64,000 bases of DNA from Balanoglossus misakiensis (Eukaryota > Hemichordata). Every line of letters begins with the position of its first letter. The stretch's first letter is position 1. The DNA is taken from NCBI GenBank assembly GCA_040954595.2, contig CM082578.2, positions 7,440,001 through 7,504,000 of the forward strand, read 5' to 3'. Below, piece after piece: positions 13,001 to 28,000 of the stretch. The notes beneath the pieces were generated by a model. It did not search any database, had not been told where the DNA came from, and saw nothing but the letters and a program-made list of their open reading frames with translations. The translations under genes and the position numbers were made by a program.

Positions 13001-16000
13001 CATAAATATTGGCTAGAGTTTTTTAAGAAGCCCCTAAGTCACCAACAATTATATCTTAAATTACGCTGCTGGTGAACCCCTCTGGGTGGTGAAAATATAT
13101 CCAGAGGGTAAAAATTGCACATACAGAAAAACACTTTTCAGAGTTCTATGGCTATTTGTAAAGTTGTTAATGTTCATTTTACCTTTGATCGTTCGCTCAT
13201 ACCAAAACGTTTAGAGACGCGAGTAATTAAAAATTGGGGACGGAATTATAAGTGGCTATCAAATGATAACAGAGAAAGGCATCGATACTTTGGCTTACTG
13301 AGCATAATATTCTGCACAGCAGCCTTGTGTAGTATGTGGGCGAACCTTACCATCTATTCCTTCGTCGTTATCAGTTGCACTTAGAGCGATGATCGTAGCA
13401 CCAACATTCAGAGCTTCGGAGGCGTCCGCGGCAATGGAACTAGCGCCGAAGTCCGGCGTGTATTCGTTTACTCCTAAGATATCAACGACGACCGTAGCCG
13501 TTGCGGAAACGGGAGGCAATCCGTCATCGGCCACTCTGACCAACAGCTGGAAAGACTGCCTCTGTTCGTAGTTGGGGCTTGTGCGCACAACCACATCTGG
13601 CTGTGTTGCGTCGGGGATTCCGAAGGTGTTGAAGTCATTGCCGTCGACGATGTAATAACTCAGCTGGCTGCCACCGCCGCCATCGCTACAGCTCAGCTGA
13701 CCGAGGACCGTTCCAACGGGCGTGTTTTCCGCACAGCGCCAGCTGTAGAAGTCCGGGCTGCATATGGGGTTTTCGTCGTTTTCGTCGATGATGTTGATTG
13801 TCGCCGTGGCAACATCCGTGGCAGTGTTGTCGGCCACTTGCACTTGTAAAGTGTAGACTGCCTTCGTTTCGGCGTCAAGAAAGTCGACCACCACGATGTC
13901 GCCAGTAACGGAGTCGATTCCGAATTTGCCATCACTGCCGGACAATATCGAAAATGTCAAGATTCCGCCCTGTCCGTCGTCCGCATCGGTGGCAGAAACA
14001 CGTAACACAGTTGTCCCGGATAGAGCGCTTTCAGAGACAGAATCGGTGTAACTTGCCGGCGAGAATACTGGGGCATGTTCATTGCTGAAGTTCACCTCGA
14101 TATACGCCGTTGCCGTGGCACTGAGAGGCGGAACTCCATCGTCGGCGGCTTTAAGACTCAGAGTATACGTGCTCTGTGTTTCTGCGTCCAGGTTCGTGTT
14201 GTCGGCCACGAATATTTCATTAGCTGCATTCACACCGAAGACACCGCCGGCGTTTCCAGCGGTTATGCTGACAGCCACGTTGTCACCATCCACATCAGAC
14301 ACCGTTAGAGGAACGACCGCGAATGGCACAGCGGCATTTTCGTTGACGCTGCCAAAGTAGAGGTTTTGGCCAAACTCGGGCGGGTTGTTGGTACCGGACA
14401 CCACGTTAACGTTCAGCGTAACTGAATCTGTCTTCGTTCCAGGATTTGTACCTGTGTCTTCGGCCACCACAATCAGGGAAAACGAGTCACCGGCATTGAC
14501 TTTTGATATCAAGTAAATCTCACCCGTCTGGTGGTCGATGCGGAACTTTGAACTAGTCGGAAGAAAACTGAGGAACACTCGTTCTCCTTTGTCGGCATCA
14601 GATGCAGAAATTGCAAAAATGATGTCGTTCACCTGTGTACTGTCTAATATGTCGATCGCATGAGTGTCTGGAAGATCGATTTCAGGATCGAACTCGTTCA
14701 TAGCTGCCACATTGACAATAACAACCACTTCGGTGGCAAGGGAAGGCGTTCCTCCGTCAGAGACCTGCAGAGTGACGATGTGATTTTCCTGGGTTTCATA
14801 ATCAAGAGGCGCAATCAGAGAGAGAACACCCGCAGCAGTGACGGAGAAGAGCGGGCTGGTTGGACTGCCGTCAACGCTGGTGATTGAATAGAACAGTTGT
14901 GCATTGGGCCCGTCGTCGGCGTCGCTGCACATCGCACCGACGTCCACCAAGATGGCGGAGGGTACGCCTTCATCCGCACTGACCGCCGCGTAATTGACGG
15001 TGCAGAATGGGACGACGTCGTTGACATCGGTGACGGTGAACACGACGTCCACCGGCGAACTTGGCAACGGGGGAGTACCCCTGTCCGTCACGGTGACGGA
15101 CACGGTGTGCTCGTCCAGAGTCTCTCTGTCCAACCGCGCTTTCACCCTGATGGTTCCCGTCAGCTCGTCTATGGTGAAGTGAGTCCCCGGAGTGAGAGCG
15201 AAGAAGAATCTGCCATCGAGGCCGAGGTCCGCGTCGCTGGCTGTCATTTGGTACACCGAAGTGCCAATCGACGCATCTTCCCGAATCGACTGTGTGTATG
15301 GCGCGGATCCCGGGCCGGTGAACACAGGTGCGTGGTCGTTGTAAGGCGACACGAATATGGTAACGTTGGCAGTTGCGGATTTGTATCCGACTGCCCCGAG
15401 TTCGTCACGTACTTCTACTTGTAGTCGGAATATCTGGGTAGCTGGGTCGTCGTACTCCAGTTGGACCAATGTTTTGATGTTGCCGCTATCATCTATATCA
15501 AACTGTGGGAGAGGATTACCACCTGGAGAGAACAAAGTCAGACACTCTAATATTATAATGATACAGGATTTTGGCCGGTATCTTATGAAATTAAGCTTAA
15601 AATTACAATGTCTGTTTATAATATGCACGTGCATTGATGAACTTGCTTTAATGACACTTTTTCAGGCTTACAATTTTGCCAGGCCCTTCATCTGTGGTCA
15701 CATATCATATTTGACAGTAACCAGGCGTTTGGTAGCGATGATAGCGGAGCGAGTGATATCACGTGTACATTGATTGAATCCTTTTTCGATGAAGATTTAC
15801 CTGTGATCAAGAACTCCATGTCGGTATTCGGAGTTGCTACATCAAGGTCGTTCACTGTCAAGGTGATCACTGTAAGACCAGGCGGGTCATTCTCCGATAC
15901 AGTTGCACTGTTGTTGTCGTCGTTTTTTAACAGGCGTGAGGAGTAACCCATGCAAAAAATAATAATACGTCAAAACAAATCCGACAATCACCGTGCCATT

Positions 16001-19000
16001 ACATTCAGGCAAATTATTCGGATGAATATATGATTCCCCCGTATTTCGAACGAGTGATAGTGATTCCCCGTATAGAATTCATTAAATTTAAGCCTTGTCC
16101 CCACTGCACTCACTGTGCAAAACGCCCCCCCCCCTCATCCCATGGTGTTCACAATATCTGAAAATTGTATTCTTAACAATCAATTTGATGACGCTTATAA
16201 AAAAAAACATTGCTCTTTGTAGGTCTGTCATGAGAACAAATATACACTGTAGTATGACATTTCGGCATGACACGTGATGGTTGCATTGCAGAGACCCATA
16301 CGACACTTGGCTTTAACGGTATATCGGTGACCGGCTTGTAAGTATAGGATGCTAAATGATCTGGACTTACCTGTATATGCTCGGAGAAAATACCGGGGGG
16401 TTGTCGTTCACGTTGTTGACTGTCAGGGTTACAGTGGCAGCGACCGTAGTGTCGGAGTCCAAAGCCTCGACGGTGATTGTGTGGGAAGTGGCCGTTTCGT
16501 AGTCCAGGGACCCCACGAGGATGACGTCACCGTTCTGGTCGACGTCAAACTGTGGGCAAGCACAGGAGGCGGCGATGCTGTATGTCACCTGACCGTGCTC
16601 TGTCAGGGGCGAATCGGCATCCGTTGCCAGGACGGTGGCAACGGGAGACAGGCGGGTGACATTCTCATCTACAGCGAAACTGTACGCGTCTATGAAAATA
16701 AAATTTTGTAATGGAAAATAACAAGAGGAGGCAGGATCATATGTAAATGTAAACTATAGGAAAATCTGATCACCTGCATAAATAGAACAATTGTCCTTTT
16801 AGGCTTTGTGAAATGACATTTGAAGTCGGAAAACCTTTAAACTTTGACAATAAGCAGATGCGCAGAAAGTATAAGGAATGGTACGAATAGACACTGATGA
16901 ACCTCACATTGCTTATGGACATGAAGTATTTTAGCGAAGCTTCGTCCCCTTTTACATTTTCTGGTTATTCACATTCCAATCACCATTGTGGAGGGAATTA
17001 TGAGACTTGATATGAAAACTAACTAACCATACAATGAACTCGGATTCCTATCTCTATAACTCTATAGATATATCAAATTACAAACTGGTCTTTCTAAGGA
17101 AAGTTGTTCTGTACATCTCCTATAATACATTAGGCACTTACTGTTGGGTTGAAACGCTGGGGCGTGGTCGTTCACAGGTTGGATGACCACTGTGCCTTCA
17201 ACTGCAATCTGGTGGGGCTGTGTTGCAGAGTCAGTTACAAGCACTTTCAGTTTGTACGAAGTTGGGTCAGCCTCAAAGTCTATTTCTGTATCAAGTTTTA
17301 CAACTCCGGCTGTGGTGACGGAGAACGGTCCGCTATAACTGTTATCGAAAGCGTAATTCAGTGTTGCGTCAGCGCTGTCGTCATCAGTGCAGGTCAGCGT
17401 GAAAACGTTGTCGGCGGTCGTCTCTTCATCGATGATGACGACGAAACTCATGTCGGTGCACACGGGCACGAAGTCGTTGTCGTCGGTGATCGTGATTGTC
17501 GCCGTGCTGAGATCTGCACTGGTGGCGTCCTTGGCGCTGAGGGCAAGGTTGAAGACTGTCGTACCAAGCGACTCGTAGTCGATGGCATTCTTCACTCTGA
17601 TGTCTCCGTTTTCGTCGATGTAGAACAAGTCATCGGTGTTGCCGCCGGTGATCTCGTACACTATGAGCCCGTCGGGAGAATCGGGCGAATCTAGATCTGT
17701 AGCCGCGCAGCTGACAACCAGCTGGTCTATTACATCAGTTTCCGGTATGGATACGTCACAGGCTGGAGCAACCGGAAGCACGGGCGGGCCTTCATCTTGC
17801 GGCAGAACGGTGACAGTTATGTCTATATCCACGCTCTTTGGGGGTGCGCCACCGTCTGCGACTTTCAATTCCAACTTATACTGGTGATTTGCGTTTATCT
17901 CGTAATCAAGGCCAGCTTTTATAGAGAAAGAAAAAAATAATGTATTAGTTATATAGATATCCTTGAGATAGATTCGGAAATTATCGGTTAATTACTCACC
18001 AAACATGTTTTTGTTGAGCCTTGTGTACAGCATTTGCAAACAGTCGAACAATACCGTTCATAATGACATACATGTACGTGTCTGCATTCATTGCTGTACA
18101 GTATGGAGGCATGTGTTCGCTGAAAAACGAATCTTCCTCTCATTTTCATCAATCACACGCTCTCTTCCTTCTTGTACAACGATCAAAAGATCCTTTAAAT
18201 TACATCATACGCTGTAAACAATAGACGATTGTTTCAGACTCACATGCTATATTGGATTTCGAACTATACTTACAGTTCAGCACGACACCTGTCCCAGCGC
18301 TCCATTGAAAAACACTTGCCACAGGATCAATCTCGGTCAAAGTATAGGTCAGGTCACCGTTTAGACTGGCATCTGGATCGGTGCACTGCAGTTCATCTGA
18401 ACCTCCCACGTTTGACACCACTGTCAGTGGGACTGTGTTTGCGGGGAAACAAAATGGCGTTAAATTGAAGACGATGTTGTTTGAATCGGTTACGTTCTTT
18501 TTTTGAAGTCGCTTTGATTCAGTTTTGGCTTTTTGGAACTCTTTGCAAAATAATTCAAGAAGACGACACAATTCCAACAGGGAAGGCCATTCAACTCACA
18601 TGTATTTTCCAGAGCCTCTACGTTGAATGCTGTTGCCAGGCACTGCGGTGTGTTGTCGTTGATGTCGGTGACGGTGACAGACAAGGTGGCAGTGGCCGTC
18701 TGGCCGCCGCCGTCAGTGACCTTGAGTACAAGCTGGTAGTTGTCCTCCACTTCTCTGTCCAATGGACTTGTCAAAATGATTTCACCAGTGTTTGGATCCA
18801 AGGCGAATTTTGTCATCCCGGATATGGGAACAGCTGCGCGTTCACAGAAATGGTAATTAATGTAGACATTCAGAATGATATAAATGGTATTTTGTGACTG
18901 AACGTTCAGCTTTCTGCTTTCATACAATTAAAATGTATGCACATTTTGAAATCTAGGTAAAGGCTCTTGCACAGCGAGAATTTCAAAGTTACATAAATTT

Positions 19001-22000
19001 ACTAGCCAGAGTGATGAATTTGGGTTTTGTAACAAACCACAAGTTTTCCGATATCACGGAGAAGATATTAAAGAAACCGCCCTAGCACCTGCCTCAGGCG
19101 ATAGGGTTTTGTGGTACATGTACATGGTCCTGCATGGAAACCGTAGATGTGCGTACCTGATATTTTACTGTAAGACACGATACCATGGGGTGGCTCATCG
19201 CCATCGACTGCGCCGACAGCTGAAGCGTCGACGATCACTGTATCGACCGCTTGGTATTCGGGGTAAGTCTTTGCGATATCGGCGATTGTCGGGGTAAAGT
19301 CGTTGAAAGGCAGCAGGTTGACGGTGAGGGTCACGTATGTTGTATCCGTTCCACCGTCCGTGACAGAGACCTCCAAGGGATAAACTCTTGCCACAGCGGG
19401 GTCGTCATAATCTAAGTCTGTCGAACATCATAAACATGTGTAAAATATCACAATACAGTATATGGTGACATGCAAATACAATTATATACGTACAAAACCG
19501 TTCTGAGGTCACACACTGTGATATATTCAGCCCGATCAACTTATAATTTCATGCAGATTTTTTTTACCCTGTCTCGTCTTTGCCAGACGCAAAGAATAAT
19601 AATGCATTAATTCAAAGAATGCCTTTTCATTATTTGGGATCAACATGGCCAAAGTGGCACCGTGTTCAATCTCTACACAGAATACGCGCACAGACTACGC
19701 GCTGCATTTAGTCGTTCAATTGTATGTATTGGCTCACCCACATCCAGGGTTACTTCACCGGAAGTGGAATCGATGCTGAACTCTGTGGGGTCGGTTGGTG
19801 TGAAGGAATATACCAAAGGCAAACCGTCCGGATCGGTACAGTCAATATCTTCAATCTATACATAAGCGGTATAAAGTTAGTTTAATTGCATTGTTCCTGT
19901 AAATTAAGGGTGGTTTTACACCTTAAACTGATAACACCTAACCATTCACTTTTACATGACAGAGTAAGATTTTAGTGTTGCATAGAATATCTTGTCTTAC
20001 CAAAGCTCCCGCGGTGGCGACATTTTCCACAAGTTGAACCACTATACTTTCCGATGTGCAAACTATCGGGGCGTCTCCAGTGACGTCATTCACGGTCACT
20101 GTGACGGTGGTAGTGGCGGAGCGTTTTGGACTGACTCCCTTGTCTTCGGCCAGGAGGGTGAGGAGGACGGGACTTCCGGTTTCTTCGTAATCTACTTCGT
20201 TTTTCACCGTGATGTTGCCGGCGGCGTCGATCGCGAAATTGTCGAATGTGTCGCCATCTGGAAGTGGATACCAGTGTGAAAAAATCCAATCTCTTAAGTA
20301 AAATGGCATCATTCAATGGTGACCTTTTTGCAGTCCAGTAAATTGAGTGCCAAAACAAACGTCCCCGCATTGTCAAAGAGAAATTGCGAACGCCGGTTTA
20401 TTTTGACTAATCTGTCGGCCACTGTTGCGGCTCCGTTTTAACGGTTCGTGGTGGACACACAGCGGATAAGTGATGTCTACGTAATGAATAAAAACAGCAG
20501 TGTAATAACTACAATTTTTTTACCGATGATAGAATATTCCACTTCTCCCTGTGATCCTATGTCCCCATCGGTGGCGTTGATTACGACAACGTTTGCCCCG
20601 TACGCCGCACCTTCAGTAATCTGCAAGGGACGCGAAAAGACCGGCTGTGAATTTTTCAATGTTTAATAAATTTCGCAATGAATACTATCCCATTAGTGAA
20701 ATATAAGTAATAAATTTAAACAAACAAACAAAGGAAAGAACTTACAGTGATACTTGGTGGTAAAGGTTGGAACACCGGATCGTACTCGTTGACGGGTTCT
20801 ATAGTGACGTATACCGTTGCCGTGGCAGTCTGTCCGCCAGGAGCATCGGCGATTTCCACAACCAGGGCATAATTGTCAGGATAGGTGACTGGGTCCAGGG
20901 GGTCAATCTGGATGGGGTCCCTCAGTTCCAGTTGTCGGTTGGGCACGTCGAACTGGAACTGGCTGAGACCCACCGTGCCTACGGGCAGAGTGGTATCGCC
21001 CGAGGAGATGTTGAAATGAAAGCTGGTGACGTCCGATGAATCCAGGTCGATGACGTCGAAGTCCACCAATACCGTGCCGGCTGTGGCGTCTTCCCTGACG
21101 ACGACCGGGTCGATGGGTCCGATTGTGGGCGGGTTGTCGTTCACGTCCTGCACGTTGACCACAACGTCCACCGTGCCCGACCTCTGCGGTGTACCGGAGT
21201 CGCTGACTTTGCATCGGAGCGTGTATGTCCTCTGGGTTTCGTAATCCAACTTGGATTTCAGACCGATGGTGCCGCTGGTCGCGTGAATCGTGAATTTACT
21301 CAATCCGCTTGCCGCTGTGAAACCAGAAAAAAATTACGACAAAATAACTTTTTTGGCATTTCAACGGGAAAATTTTAAACCTAACACAATTGCAACTATT
21401 TTGCGAATATAAGCGATCCAGAAATACCTTGAAAATCATTGACAAGTGAATTCCATGACATTGCATTGGCATTTTATTTGCATATTTCTTGTTTTTAAGG
21501 CAAGAGAATTGCATGCAGATTGATTAATTGCAATTTTTTGAAGCAAATGTTTACAAAATGTTCAAGTTTACAAACATGTTCGTCTTCTGCGATAACTAGA
21601 ACGCGCAGTTTCAAAAGAACAAACATGTCATCGCCAACCAAATGATGTCATGCGCAGTGCGTGCAGTGTAGCACAGTCCGACTAACGTAAGACTCCACTT
21701 ACGTGAAGAGGATATGATTTCATGGAACAGCAGCCCGTCAGCCCCTTTGTCAGCATCGACCACAGGAAGAGTGAAAAAAGGCGCGCCGATGGCCTGGTCC
21801 TCGGGCACAGGTACTGCAAATGGCGCGCCGGGAAACGCAGGAGTAAATTCGTTGATGCCTTTCACCTGAGAGGAGAAATATGTTGTTTAGAACTGATTAA
21901 ACTGATTGATTGATTGATTGATGCAGTACTACATTTTAATAAATACATTTTGCTCATTGGTTTGTTCAGTTTACCAAGTTTTATGAACTTTGGATATCTG

Positions 22001-25000
22001 ACAAACGGCAAGAATTCATTAAATAACGTAAATTAGTTCTAAATTCATTGAAATCTCATTTTCACCTGGACTGAGACCTGGGCCGTGCTTGTTTTGCCTC
22101 CCGAATCTGTGGCCTTTACGGTTAAGATGTAGATGTCCGAGGTGACCGCTTCGTAGTCGAGTACACCGTTTGTGATCAGCGATGTGCCACTGGTGTCGAA
22201 TTTGTTTGCTGGAGCCAAGTCGTCTCCGGTGATAATTTCGAGAGTCAGCGTGTCGCCAATGTCTTGGTCAGTACAGGATAATTCCACTACCGTTGCCCCT
22301 GTGTAAGACAATTGACGTATGGTGATTTGCGTTACGAACCGACGACAGCCAATATGTCTATGAGATAGATGAGATGGACTGCATTTCCGTTTTGGTTCTT
22401 GTCATTCCAAATAACAGTGATTGCAAAAAATATAGATGCATTTGTGACAGTGTACATTTGAACGATGATTGTTTGAGTAAAGAGACGCGGACAATTGCGC
22501 GTGCATGCGTTGCTGAGAAAGTTTGCCTTGGCTCTGTAAAGAAGCATATGGGCTTTTTACCTGCTCCGCCGTTCTCAAAGATGACTTCGTTGTAGACGAC
22601 GGGATCAAAAACCGGTGGGTATTCGTTGACAGGCAGCACTGTGACGCTGACAGAGGTAGTCCCAGTGACCCCGCCTTGGTCCGTAGCGATCAGTTTAAAC
22701 GAGTAGGTATCACTCGCGCCGCCGTCAAGGTCAAAGTCAGCCATCGTGGCTATTATGCCGCTCGCATCCACGCTGAATTTACTGGCTCCCGCACCTATGA
22801 GAAGAAACTTTATTTTACTTAACACTAATGCATTTAATTCTATTCGCATCATTACTGCAACGTTTCACATTGTTCTTGATATGCCCTGTAACTGAAGTTG
22901 CGTGCAGAACATGAAGCGTCCAAACGTCGCATTTTCATTCCAGACAAAGGAAAGAAAACTGCGAAGGAGTCACTAGCTGTAGTTTTTAGATAAAGCACCA
23001 TATAATGCAGACTGAAGCAAATTTTGCACACGGACAAATTAGTGTACCACGATCACTACTAAGCCTATTCACAGAGTATTATCCTTACCTTACACGTATA
23101 CTTATTCTATTCATTTCTGCAAAAATGTTCTTTTTTTATTTTTTGATATTCTAGCCGTTGACGAAAAAAGAAACATTTTAAGGTTTCATGCCTACCGCTC
23201 AAGGTAAACGTGGAGGAGTCGCCAGCATCGCGGTCGCTGAGTTCATCCACAGGACCGTTCGGTGTGGAGACCGGCCACGTGACACCGGTCCCAAACACAA
23301 CATCTTCGTTGATTTCACCGACATAGAGAGTCTTCAGGAATTTCGGTGGCTCGTCAAAGACTGGACGAACGTTTATGTTGAGGTTTGCCGTGATGGGTAC
23401 CTGTCCATCGCTCGCTCTGGAGATGTCAAAAGTAAACAGTGTCAGTAAACGTTGTTAGACAACACCATGTTAAGCTTATTCCTGGGATCTGTATCAGTAT
23501 CGCCAAAGTGATGATTGTAGTATTTGTCCGTATATACTGTCAAATGTTCTTTCCTCTAAGTGATTTTTATCATAAGTGTACCAGTTGTTGCCTGATTTCA
23601 GCCATAAATGAGTTCATGGCTAATGTTGCCTACACCTTCGCTTCATATCTCTGGTTTGCAAATTAGAGTTTGAGGGTGTCTACCTGATCAGCAACGTGTA
23701 TGACGTCACGGCGCCCGGATCATCAGCTTGCAGGGAACCAACGGTGCTCACAACACCGGTTGGACCGATGCTGAATTTCGGGGTGCCAGCGGGGATCTGC
23801 GACAGGATAGCGTAGGTGATGACGTCATTATCTTCGTCGTTGACGACGACCGTGAACACTGACGTTCCGGTGCCGACGTCTTCGTCGACGTAGACCGTGT
23901 TGGCGAGGTTGGGCAGCGCGGCGAACGCCGGGTCGTCGTTTCTGTCGTTCACCCTGACGGTAATGCTGACGGAACTCTTCGTATCCCGGTCGCCAGGTTC
24001 CCTAATTTCGACCACGAGTGTATGCTGTGTGGCCTGTTCGTAATTCAGGTCTGAAGGGTCCGTACTGGTGAATACCTGCACGGAGCACAACAACGAACAT
24101 TTTTTTCAATGCCCTATATATGGTATACCTCTCCGTATGTATATACTAGTATTTCTCTCTATGGCTGTGCCTCTCATGCTCCGGATTTCTTGAGCCGATT
24201 CCATAAACCCATCTCTTTCACAGTTTACAAACTTTTCAATTGGCCAAAAAGTAATAACACATGTTTTCCGGTAACTCAACCTAATCTCAGGGAGGGAGGA
24301 GGACAGGCAAGCAGGGAAGGAGGGAGGGGCTCGGTCAAGAAGTTGTAGATTTGGTTTCACCTGTTACTCACGCTCACATAGAACTCTATGTATGTTAGTC
24401 ATTCTTCAAGCATACCCGAAGTAAGCTTCAAAGCCGATAAACGACACAGTTTATTGAATAGTGAGAATAACACTGGGGGAATCTGTTGTGCATATCGCAC
24501 TTTACTGAACATTACATTGAATTATCTTTCGGCAGAGAGAACTGCTCATGTCCAATTGAACGAGCAATGTAAACTAAACACAAAAGGTCTTCCGTTGCTA
24601 TAGTGTAAACACCACCATTCTGTACAACCTCCACCAGTAATGAAAAATATAACAAAAGAAAAATGTGTCAACAAGTATACAAGGGCGTAGATGAGAGACT
24701 TTTGGTGGCTTTGGTAAATAGATATTAATATCAAGGTTGATGTACCTCTCCGCTGTCGGGTTTCACGTAGAAAATGCCCATCGGTCCGGGACTGGCCGAC
24801 GCTAACCTGGCTTCACAGAGCGGGTAAGCGTCGCCGGTGAATGTTGAACCCAGGGCGATGGGTGTGAACGGGAGGGCATCCTCGTCGACGGAGAATACGG
24901 ATCCCGGATGAGGCGAAAAAGTGCACACTGCAGTCGAAAATGGAAAAAAATGGCATGATATCGTTACTTTCACCTCCAAACTAGAAATGGCAGAGTCCAT

Positions 25001-28000
25001 TGCAGCAGTTGAGTTTCTCTGCCACCATCACGCCAACATGGACGGGTAGAGCTTACATGTATTAGACTGATTGGACAGCTTTGTTTGTTGTCGTCTGTGT
25101 TTTTGGTTCTACATGGACCAGGTTGACCTAACAATAATTCGATCCGCATTCGCAACATTGACATAATCATTCACAGGCAACTTTTGATAGGAAAGCCTAT
25201 AAGTATGGTCTGAAGTTAGATTTGTTCAAACTATTTTGCAATACTATCATATGTGCTGTTGGTTTTATTTATACAGATGGTTTGACTTCGATAACCTATC
25301 TCAGGCTGTCTATCTGTGGTTTTCCACGTTTCTCTGTATTTGTCTCTCTCCTTGTATGTATCTGTGCGTCTGCCTATACATGTATGTCTGCTTGAGTTTT
25401 ATTTCTGTTTTTCAATCAGTAAGTCATCAATACAATCACTCTGCCAAAGCGTCTCCCTTTCCGACGCCATCGAAACATTAGTTACCATCACGAGCTGTCT
25501 GATCACGAAATTGAAAAAAAAAGTAAACACAAAATTACTGCCAATGAAATCCAATTAAAGCGAATGCAGTAAATTACAAAGGGCACGATTCAGTTTGTGA
25601 AATCAGTGTACCCAGACCCTTTCTGGTCTCACCAACCAATTGTTTGTCCCAGTCTGCTGTAAATAGGCAGATTCTTCAGCGACAAAGAGGGAATCGCTTC
25701 GGCTCCCGGGAAACGATCTCTAGGTCACAATACCAATAAGTCAGCAGGACCGACATTCTTTCGTCGCGTCTACGTTATCCCGCGAGTTCAGACTGTCCCG
25801 AAGGTGGGTCCTTCCACAATAAAAAGCGGTTTAAAGAAACTCTAGAAATCGACTGTGGTCATGTCACGACGTTATTCAATAAACAGACGCTGCAGAAGCG
25901 ATAAAAATATAGTATTAAATAATATCGGTGTCACAATTGTGTCGTGCGCAGTCACGCGGGAAACGATAGATATAAATGATTGTATTACGTCGACGGCGGC
26001 AAAACTCTTTTCTCCAAGAGTCCATCCGAACAATCGGTTTGTTTTTGTTTACTGTTCCTGTTCCTAGGTAATTTTGCGAGTTTACCTGGGCGGAATTCGA
26101 TTAATTTTGATGCCAATTCTATTCCGACGCTACTTTTAAAAGACGGACTTTTTTGTTTGACGGTCTCTTGTTTAATTTCGTCTTCGTGTTGTTCAGAAGT
26201 AATGGCGTCAAACATCCCCTGGTTTGATTTGTTTCTGCTCGCCATTTTAAATGGCTTCAAGTGATTAACTTTTTGGCTTGAACATAAATCACACCTAAAT
26301 TACCAACGTGTCAGTTACGGCAGTTTTGCTGCTAATAATCGTAACTGTGTTCGGATAATTGGAGATTGTTGAAACGTGGATAAAATCTGAAAACGGGTAC
26401 ACGCTTACTTTAGGTAATTCACACGTATTTGCCTATGTCTGGTTATGGGTCTCAATCGTTATGATGGATGATCCGAGTGGATGCAATTAAAACACTTTCA
26501 ATATGGGACATTGCTGGCTGCTTCAATTACAAAGTGGTGTTATAAATCTACGTTGTATTGATTGACCGAAAAGAAACAGTCTCCCACTATCTTGTAAAGT
26601 TGTCCTTTCGGAAGAAAGCAATATAAAACTGTACCAAAATTGAACATGTTATTCCAGTGTATAATTAATTTATATCTTTTCAAAATGTGTAAACTAATAT
26701 AAATTTCAAAGTTTCATAGTTGTACTCTTGACATTTTCAGTAATCCCTTGCAAAATAATGGCCAATTAGCGTTACACTTCGATTGCAATATTGACGTTCT
26801 AGAAAAATGAAGTTTCCGTCATGAGAGGAGACACAACTTACGTTCATACTTGGAATTTATAATTTTCAAACCATCCACATGGATAATGAGGTTGCATCAG
26901 TATTGGAATAATTTTGTGTTCTACAGAGACAATCTAGTACGAATAATCTCTTCGTTAAATAGTGAACAGTTAAGCTCTGGAACGTATTCAGGCAGCTTAT
27001 CCGAGTTCATGGATGAATGATGACGTCAATTTTCGCGTTAAGTCTTGCCAAATAAAATATCACATATACCTCCCCGACTTGTAGCAAGTGACGTCAAGGT
27101 CACGTGCGATACAATGTTCCCCGGGTTAATTGCATGCTCAAAGACCCACTTTGACAATGGCTGCCCTTGATACTAATCATGAAAAGCCGATTAGGATGTC
27201 AAGGTATATAGTAGTTTTGAATTGAAGAATCAAATTGGTGAGAGCGCTTGATAGAATGTGCCATGTCACACTCTTTTAATTGGGTTTGCTCATCGTGTAC
27301 ATTGTTTATGAAGTTCGAGGAGGAACATTGAGAAAATGAAAGGCGTTTTGATATTCCATGTATGGATGGGCATAATATGACCGTATAGTACTGCAATCAA
27401 AATTTTCTCTGGACATAGATTATATTGGCTTTTAAGTTGCCGCCGTCTTCTTATTTTGAAATGTCATTGAGCAAAAACTAAAATAAATGAGCGAGTTTTC
27501 ATTGCCATTTTATCCTCGGAAATGACTTTTTGTTTTAGTATTTAAGGTCTGGAAGATATGTTTTTTTTTGCGATGCGAGGTCATGTTTTTGTTTACTACT
27601 ATTATTCGGGATGTATTTACCAGTCATATCAACAACTACGCCGTAAAATAGGGCCACACTCGTCAAAATGCTGAATCCTAGAAGATAGGCATTTGAACAG
27701 AATTAACATTCTTCTTTGGTGTCATATTACAAGGTACACACCCATTACATGAAAAAAATCACGAAAACGTAACAGTGTTGAAAAACAGACCAGACTTACT
27801 CATCAGTCATGAAAAATATCTTAAGTTTATGTAAGGACATTGAAAATTTTAAGGCAAGTTGGTGTTTTGATATCACGGCTACGTGTTATCAGAACATTTG
27901 CACCAATAGTGAAAAAATAAACGCTATTTTCACCAAGAAATTTCAATTTTCGTGTCAAATTATTGCACTTAATAATGAAGGGGTGATGCTTTCAATGCAA

